This document shows, one piece after another, positions 6,401 through 8,387 of a stretch of 8,387 nucleotides of DNA; within the stretch, counting starts at the first letter, position 1; every line of letters starts with the position of its first letter. Source of the stretch: JAHJDO01 sp030671985 [NCBI: bacterium] (GTDB lineage Bacteria > JAHJDO01); NCBI GenBank assembly GCA_030671985.1, contig DAOVHI010000060.1, forward strand, positions 1 through 8,387, given 5' to 3'. The position numbers were made by a program, and so were the translations under genes. The notes under the pieces were generated by a model. That model worked only from the letters and a program-made list of their open reading frames with translations. It was not told the DNA's origin and did not search any database.

Positions 6401-8387
6401 GTAGTCCGACAAAATCCTTAACAACACCATCGGCCCCGCGATTCATCTCTTTAAGGTATTTTATAACGCGAAGTAAGCTCTTCTGTATCTTCCCCTTAGA
6501 TCCGCGCGCGCCTTGAGCCACGACATCCGCGACAAGCGCGCTTAACCGCGGGACCCTGCCATGAAAAGCAATAACGCGCGTTAAGCAGGCAAGTGTTTCA
6601 CAAGGTCGCGCCTTTGTAATAAACCTGTGCTCTCTAATCTTTTTCTTTCTTAATTCCATTTTCGCCCGTATACGCACATAAGTCTCTTTATCCTTCCACA
6701 AGGTTGGGATCGTTACACCAAGCCTTTTCGCCAAGCAGACCATGGTTAAATCCTCAAGCCTAGTTGTTTTTATAAAATCGTTGGCTATCTCAATGACCCC
6801 TGGAGTTTTTGATATTTCCCGGATAACATCAGGATGCTTTTTGTATATTCTTGTAGTGGAATAGCCTACATCTATAAGTTCGGCTATTTTCTGAAAGTTA
6901 ATACTTATTCGACTTCCGCCCGTCTCCCTATGACTTATAATTGCTAATATAATCTTTCCGAGAGTATTTTTTTCTTTATCAATAGCTTTATGTAATATCG
7001 AATCGGTTTCTAAATATTTCTTTACTTTGTGTATACCTAATCCTGATTTTTTGGATAAGCCTGCAATGGTTAACCGCACACCTTGCGCCTTGAGATTTTC
7101 TGCCGCCTCCCGTATCTTCTGCTTTATGGTCAACATTACTCCATTATTTGCTTCCTCTATCTCCATCCTTATTACAGGATTATTGTCGATAGCTTTCTCT
7201 ACCATATATGTTGATTTATTAAGCGCTCTGGCAATTGAACGTATTCCGATAGGACGCGTTCTTTCTCTTAATTTCGATATCTCTTCCCTTAATAAGGATA
7301 CTTCCATTTCGTCTCCCACCGGCGAGCTGGCGGGACCAGAAGAAATGGCCGCTGTCCCCTTTTCTATCCAAGAACTAAGAAAGGTGCGTGAATCCAATAA
7401 AGCGCTTCCGGCCTTTTGCCGTGCGTAACCGTATGTTGTTCCATTTCTTCTCTTTCTTAAGGGTAATCTGGTCCCCTCTCGGCTTTTGCTGTGCGCCCCC
7501 AGAGGCGAAGAGGTCTTTCTTCCGGATTCGGACACTCTAAAATTCAACCGCTGATACGCGTAGAGACGGGCATCCTGAACGGCTTCTCTCTGCCATGTGG
7601 CGAGATCCCGCGGCAGCGCCTCCTCATACCCCTTGATGGCTACGAAAAGATTCTCGGTGTATTCCGCGATCATCGCACTCAGAATGAATTCATTTGGTTC
7701 AATCTTCCTCAGATCCTCTTTCTTTAAAAAATACTCCAACTGCTCTTCTTGTGATAGGCCGAAGCGCTTGTGGTTCAACCTACAATACAAGATGCCATAA
7801 TAAAACTGGATGGCATCCGGGAATTGCTTTGAGATCAGGCGAAACACCGCGAGGGTCTCATCAAACCTATTCTGCTCCTTGTGCAGGATAGCTTCACAAA
7901 GGAGGGTACTGAGGGTTTCACGATGCCGCTTGGCCCGGGCAAGAGACTTCAATGCCTTTCTGTATTCGCCGGCATGCAGATAAAGGTAAAACAGCCTGCG
8001 GTGTGCTGCCGAATAGGCGGGATCGAACAGGAGGACCCACTGATAGAGCTGGTTGAGCATACCCCTGTTGCCTCCCCATATAGTCGCTACTTCAGCCATC
8101 CGCAAACACTCCTTTGCCGCTATCTGAGGAGAAAGCCCGCGCGCGGCATCAAGCCATCGACTACTGCGCAACCTCGTGCCGACAAACGGAATCTTCGCAA
8201 CCGGCAAAGAGAACATCATGGATTCCCTCATCCTCCAGTCTACCGCAAGAAAAAGGCAACAACGCACAATATCTGTTGTCTGCCCTAAATTCAAATCTAA
8301 TTCTTTACCGTCCATATAGTCCAGAATTCTGTTGAGTGTCCTCTCCACCTTTTCAATCTTACCCTCCTCAATAAAATACTTGGCCCA
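1..8387 (-). CDS. Giant multi-domain protein joined by SSSPV linkers, partial at both ends
   Basis: One minus-strand frame is open from the first to the last base of the window: 2,795 complete codons with no stop, while each other frame I looked at is interrupted often. The text of the translation is protein-like nearly throughout, with amphipathic helices, recognisable enzyme motifs and charged linkers. Thirteen SSSPV-type linkers all fall in this same frame and cut the chain into modules: TPR-like, helix-turn-helix array, deaminase-like, GNAT-like, histidine kinase and several unrecognised ones. Neither start nor stop lies in the window; the frame already reads as helical protein at 8387. 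No signal peptide or clear transmembrane helix is seen, so a cytoplasmic location is inferred. Giant ORFs of this type are known from candidate phylum Omnitrophota. I do not recognise a named gene. Assembly error is unlikely, because a chimera would rarely keep thirteen linkers in phase. Confidence 0.93.
414..428 (-). repeat. Linker 13, FSSPV
   Basis: TTC AGC TCA CCG GTT, followed by Glu-Asn-Lys-Lys. It ends the low-complexity segment and opens the last module in the window. Confidence 0.8.
430..442. repeat. Small GC-rich hairpin
   Basis: CGGGC-TTC-GCCCG, a perfect 5-base arm with a 3-base loop, two bases beyond linker 13 and touching the 7-base repeats. Confidence 0.65.
443..470. repeat. 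Tandem repeat, four 7-base units of TCACCAG type
   Basis: Plus-strand units TCACCAG, ACACCAG, TCATCAG, TCACCAG, each 7 bases. The reading frame shifts between units yet stays open. Confidence 0.8.
480..509. repeat. Imperfect tandem repeat, ACTTGTA type
   Basis: Four adjacent units on the plus strand: ACTTGTA, ACTTGTG, ACCTTGTA, ACATTGTA (7, 7, 8 and 8 bases). The unit length is not a multiple of three, so the translation does not repeat. Confidence 0.7.
522..536 (-). repeat. Linker 12, SSSPV
   Basis: TCC AGT TCA CCA GTG, flanked by Gly on both sides. It lies inside the low-complexity segment, just ahead of the short tandem repeats. Confidence 0.85.
640..674. repeat. Imperfect inverted repeat (hairpin)
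   Basis: Arms at 640-653 and 662-674 pair through AGGA, CA and CCCCA, with one bulged base, two G-U pairs on the plus-strand RNA (A-C mismatches on the minus-strand RNA) and an 8-base A/T-rich loop. It is therefore more stable on the strand opposite the gene. Confidence 0.65.
687..715. repeat. Inverted repeat (hairpin)
   Basis: Arms GTC-x-AGGAAAG and CTTTCCT-x-GAC (687-697 and 705-715) with one mismatch and a 7-base loop. It lies between the hairpins at 640-674 and 742-788. Confidence 0.75.
742..788. repeat. Long inverted repeat (hairpin)
   Basis: An outer arm of 8 bases (742-749 with 781-788), an asymmetric internal loop (4 and 2 bases), a perfect inner arm of 10 bases (754-763 with 769-778, GTACCGCCAT) and a 5-base loop. 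It resembles a terminator or REP-like palindrome but lies inside the open frame and has no clean T-run after it. Confidence 0.85.
885..899 (-). repeat. Linker 11, QSSPT (degenerate)
   Basis: CAG TCA TCA CCC ACC: the Ser-Ser-Pro core is kept, with Gln and Thr at the ends. It sits in the low-complexity segment, 129 bases after linker 10 in translation order. Confidence 0.5.
1014..1028 (-). repeat. Linker 10, ASSPV
   Basis: GCC TCC TCG CCG GTG, followed by a basic stretch. It marks the passage from folded-looking protein to the low-complexity, hairpin-rich segment. Confidence 0.85.
1029..1844 (-). other. Unrecognised mixed alpha/beta module with coiled coil
   Basis: About 272 residues. An acidic helical start (EEEKVILWNVAERLFSLSS) leads to a beta-rich centre with many aromatic residues (FPFGEWHWFYIKGDLP, about 1350-1400). 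A long coiled-coil helix follows at about 1164-1310 (KLAAAQSQNAELKEKFEELR), then a short helical end. The order of sensor-like beta domain and signalling helix would suit an input module for the kinase that lies 300 bases upstream in the chain. That link is a guess from order alone. No family is recognised. Confidence 0.42.
1845..1859 (-). repeat. Linker 9, SSSPM
   Basis: TCC AGT TCA CCG ATG, followed by Glu-Glu-Glu. Met replaces Val, which also supplies an in-frame ATG at the start of the next module. Confidence 0.8.
1860..2144 (-). other. Short unrecognised module with one LxQYYP motif
   Basis: About 95 residues between linkers 8 and 9. It begins with LSQYYPDFRQWLANKIG (from 2114 down to about 2064), which repeats a motif of the module at 3156-3716. 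It continues with a polar, Lys/Arg-rich helix (SELGKRLKNLGLRETERQKK). It is too short to hold a large enzyme, and could be a small adaptor or a partial copy of the other LxQYYP module. Confidence 0.4.
2145..2159 (-). repeat. Linker 8, SSSPV
   Basis: TCT AGC TCA CCT GTC, directly after a serine-rich tail of the kinase module (TDSPFSL). Confidence 0.85.
2160..3140 (-). other. Soluble histidine kinase module (dimerisation helices plus HATPase_c)
   Basis: About 327 residues. A coiled-coil-like lead (about 2970-3080) precedes a helix with YTISVHDFMRYM, in which His (codon 2952-2954) is the candidate phospho-acceptor. The ATP-binding domain has every box in order: the N box NLYWNAARVF (2496-2525), the G1 box DNGYGIP (2379-2399), the F box IFEPGFT (about 2340-2360), the G2 box GRGHGL (2307-2324), and the final strand SGTTFTITLP (2190-2219). 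Sensor kinases autophosphorylate the His and pass the phosphate to a response regulator. Here no membrane helix, PAS/GAF sensor or receiver domain is attached in the neighbouring modules, so the signal must come from elsewhere in the chain or from a partner. The kinase class is unclear because the H box lacks the usual HELRxPL. The DNA is very AT-rich (13 G/C in the 60 bases at 2521-2580). Confidence 0.88.
3141..3155 (-). repeat. Linker 7, SSSPV
   Basis: TCC AGT TCG CCG GTT, preceded by Ala and followed by Ala-Asp. It opens the histidine kinase module. Confidence 0.85.
3156..3716 (-). other. Unrecognised module with LxQYYP motifs
   Basis: About 187 residues. A helical first half (EASQIMEDAFENGLSIWRKF) is followed by a strongly basic middle (ILRRRHTLARVLGGKIRVNG, about 3360-3430). 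At its end two related motifs lie 60 bases apart: LGQYYPGYR at 3273-3299 and LTQFHPYYE at 3213-3239. A third, LSQYYPDFR, occurs in the next but one module (2088-2114). The Arg/Lys-rich middle could contact nucleic acid. I do not recognise a family. Confidence 0.45.
3717..3731 (-). repeat. Linker 6, SSSPL
   Basis: TCC AGT TCT CCG CTT; Leu replaces the final Val. It separates the GNAT-like module from an unrecognised one. Confidence 0.8.
3732..4343 (-). other. GNAT acetyltransferase-like module
   Basis: About 204 residues. The central part reads as the core of a GNAT fold. A strand (PTLICRIKIASLY) runs straight into Q-G-N-Y-L (4023-4034), in the place of the acetyl-CoA-binding R/Q-x-x-G-x-G/A loop. 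A long helix follows (SYLMTNILMEELSAVSS), then further on PLLKIIFSKYGFED (3888-3929), equivalent to the 'x-x-Y-x-K-x-G-F' ending of GNAT enzymes. The first 90 residues (VGIVYLGDTIILPDSS and onward) include strands consistent with the front of the sheet. The loop is degenerate: the second Gly is replaced. The domain could therefore bind CoA weakly or be a structural relative. The last 40 residues before linker 6 are basic and disordered-looking. Confidence 0.5.
4344..4358 (-). repeat. Linker 5, ASSPV
   Basis: Spelled with codons unlike the common form (GCT TCT TCA CCT GTA), which shows that the amino acids rather than the bases are kept. Confidence 0.85.
4359..4421 (-). other. Very short spacer between two linkers
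   Basis: Twenty-one residues (HQAPQAVRPLSSDLFYRYKIK) sit between linkers 4 and 5. This is too short for a domain. It is either a hinge or the remnant of a lost module. Confidence 0.45.
4422..4436 (-). repeat. Linker 4, SSSPV
   Basis: Canonical copy (TCC AGC TCG CCG GTC), directly after a Phe. Only 78 bases separate it from linker 5. Confidence 0.85.
4437..4964 (-). other. Region following the deaminase domain, unrecognised
   Basis: About 176 residues between the deaminase core and linker 4. It looks like a mixed alpha/beta fold with predicted strands such as YPQIIAVDT and FKIILLGEEKN alternating with helices (PPMEFYRNSLREIIGMKRR). The strand-helix alternation hints at a Rossmann-like or nucleotide-handling fold, but no glycine-rich loop or other diagnostic motif is present. 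It shows no resemblance to the RibD reductase domain that I can see. Confidence 0.4.
4965..5345 (-). other. Cytidine/deoxycytidylate deaminase-like domain (RibD/TadA-like)
   Basis: About 127 residues with the layout of the zinc-dependent CDA superfamily. A first helix and strand read EAEEKQRQGEVPIVAVAVNR. The zinc-ligand and catalytic motif is His-Thr-Glu (5178-5186, the family's HAE). Next comes YISLESCVNC, with zinc-ligand cysteines encoded at 5100-5102 and 5091-5093 (the family's PCxxC). After that RVVICAID and GKGFEII (4995-5015) resemble the segment that follows the cysteines in the riboflavin enzyme RibD, where G-K-G also occurs. All three zinc ligands and the catalytic Glu are present, so activity is plausible. 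The usual Pro before the first Cys is Ser here. The short C-x-x-C spacing is TadA/dCMP-deaminase-like, whereas RibD has a longer C-to-C spacing. Substrate is unknown; a free nucleotide, a pterin/pyrimidine intermediate or RNA are all possible. No reductase domain of RibD follows. Confidence 0.8.
5346..5798 (-). other. Region ahead of the deaminase domain, unrecognised
   Basis: About 150 residues between linker 3 and the deaminase core. It begins basic and polar (RENERRSGRDK), then becomes a mixed alpha/beta sequence with many aromatic residues (SIFIHPYFFILPQYK). It may be an N-terminal extension of the deaminase module or a small separate domain. No motif is recognised. Confidence 0.4.
5799..5816 (-). 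repeat. Linker 3, SSSSPV
   Basis: Extended copy with four serines, ending CCG GTG, preceded by an acidic tail and followed by Lys-Ile-Thr. It separates the helix-turn-helix array from the deaminase region. Confidence 0.85.
5949..6077 (-). other. Helix-turn-helix-like unit 5
   Basis: The segment reads LLRKGMPVKQVSRKLKSKYP followed by a second amphipathic helix with VRTIQSIL. The phrase 'LLRKGMPVKQVSRKL' is typical of the first two helices of helix-turn-helix domains in which a Gly-x-Pro/x turn precedes the recognition helix. It is followed by an acidic tail (5817-5948; EYDEEKRGGWDPEEDK) that runs into linker 3. Confidence 0.5.
6078..6629 (-). other. Helical region between helix-turn-helix units, unrecognised
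   Basis: About 184 residues of mainly helical, Leu/Ile/Arg-rich sequence joining unit 4 to the last helix-turn-helix-like unit. It starts with an Arg/Ala-rich part (ALVADVVAQGARGSKGK) and ends with an acidic Glu/Lys/Pro stretch near 6060-6110. One stretch (SLNILAISLIRLFYF, about 6280-6325) is hydrophobic but too short and too charged at its ends to be called a membrane helix. The DNA here is locally GC-rich: I count 37 G/C in the 60 bases at 6481-6540. I do not recognise the family. Confidence 0.4.
6630..7256 (-). other. Tandem helix-turn-helix-like units 1-4
   Basis: Four consecutive units share the layout of a short helix with I-A/L-A, a turn, a recognition-type helix, then a charged tail. 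They are unit 1 at 7167-7256 (IGIRSIARALNKSTYMVEKA), unit 2 at about 6972-7079 (TIAGLSKKSGLGIHKVKKYL), unit 3 at 6813-6908 (FQKIAELIDVGYSTTRIYKK) and unit 4 at 6630-6758 (VCLAKRLGVTIPTLWKD). Each has the typical small residue, a Gly in the turn in units 2-4, and a Ser/Thr starting the second helix. Such units usually bind DNA, as in TetR/LuxR-like or sigma-4-like helices. An array of four inside a giant protein suggests multivalent DNA binding or a degenerate repeat used as a scaffold. The call rests on pattern, not on alignment to a named family. Confidence 0.62.
7305..7316 (-). promoter_or_regulatory. Possible internal ribosome binding site and ATG
   Basis: Just after linker 2 the minus strand carries GGAG, five bases, then an in-frame ATG (complement of 7305-7307). 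The spacing fits a Shine-Dalgarno start, which would let the helix-turn-helix module be made separately. One GGAG next to one ATG in 8 kb is also expected by chance, so this is weak. Confidence 0.2.
7317..7331 (-). repeat. Linker 2, ASSPV
   Basis: Linker copy spelled GCC TCG-type serines, CCG and GTG, preceded by Gly-Pro and followed by Gly-Asp-Glu. It opens the helix-turn-helix array. Confidence 0.8.
7332..7499 (-). other. Basic low-complexity interdomain segment
   Basis: About 56 residues between linkers 1 and 2, rich in Arg, Lys, Gly and Ser (for example LPLRKRRNG and YARQKAGSA). No fold is recognisable. It looks like a flexible hinge between the TPR-like module and the helix-turn-helix array. 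A nucleic-acid or membrane-surface contact through the Arg/Lys cluster is possible but not shown. Confidence 0.5.
7500..7514 (-). repeat. Linker 1, TSSPL
   Basis: First and most divergent copy of the linker in translation order. It closes the TPR-like module and opens a basic low-complexity stretch. Proline codon CCT, with Leu in place of Val. Confidence 0.6.
7515..8387 (-). other. TPR-like helical repeat module
   Basis: This is the first part of the chain within the window (residues about 1-290 of the visible fragment). It is almost entirely alpha-helical in character. Paired helices resembling tetratricopeptide repeats are visible around 7924-8066 (LHAGEYRKALKSLARAKR, with the small-residue G/A and aromatic Y pattern), around 7765-7905 (NRFDETLAVFRLISKQFPD) and around 7540-7700 (TENLFVAIKGYEEALPRD). 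TPR modules bind other proteins and often act as scaffolds. It ends at the first linker. It is more GC-rich than the kinase part of the gene. The match is to the general TPR pattern rather than to a specific family; the more N-terminal part (8070-8387) is helical but without clear repeats. Confidence 0.6.

Noticed and set aside
414-7514. The linker copies as a DNA-level repeat or recombination site such as a CRISPR repeat
   Set aside because: Spacing varies from 78 to about 1,500 bases and the bases differ at many synonymous positions, so the conserved entity is the peptide.
7027-8335. Six overlapping plus-strand ORFs of 65-135 codons
   Set aside because: They overlap each other in different frames, lie antisense to the TPR-like and helix-turn-helix modules, and translate to text without protein-like patterns. 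They are shadows favoured by the higher G+C of this part.

Overview
The whole window is the interior of one giant gene on the minus strand. Reading the reverse complement in a single frame (plus-strand triplets starting at positions divisible by 3, from 8387 down to 3), I translated all 2,795 codons by hand and met no stop codon. About 130 stops would be expected by chance at even base composition. Neither the true start nor the stop is in the window, so the protein is longer than 2,795 residues. No other gene, RNA gene, CRISPR array or insertion sequence is visible on either strand, and the plus-strand ORFs are shadows of this frame.

The protein is a string of unrelated-looking modules separated by a short recurring linker, Ser-Ser-Ser-Pro-Val (SSSPV, with A/T/Q/F and L/M/T variants). 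I count thirteen copies, all in this frame, spelled with many synonymous codons. In translation order (high to low coordinate) the modules are: a TPR-like helical repeat region (8387-7515); a short basic linker (7499-7332); an array of helix-turn-helix-like units with a helical middle part (7316-5817); a region built around a cytidine/deoxycytidylate-deaminase-like domain (5798-4437); a short linker (4421-4359); a GNAT-acetyltransferase-like module (4343-3732); an unrecognised module with L-x-Q-Y-Y-P motifs (3716-3156); a soluble histidine-kinase module with recognisable N, G1, F and G2 boxes (3140-2160); two unrecognised modules, the second with a coiled coil (2144-1860 and 1844-1029); a low-complexity, hairpin- and repeat-rich stretch that is still open in frame (1013-429); and an unrecognised module with a Y-I-F-M-A-R-D motif, cut by the window edge (413-1).

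The likely source is an uncultured bacterium of the candidate phylum Omnitrophota (OP3, PVC group). Giant open reading frames are known from that phylum, and SSPV-type linkers match my recollection of its proteins. This is an inference from memory, not a search result. No signal peptide or clear membrane-spanning segment is visible, so this part of the protein is probably cytoplasmic.

The modules combine DNA-binding-like, phosphotransfer, deaminase and acetyltransferase-like parts in one chain, joined by small Ser/Pro hinges. This suggests either a multi-enzyme signalling scaffold or a polyprotein cut at the linkers. The sequence alone does not decide between the two.
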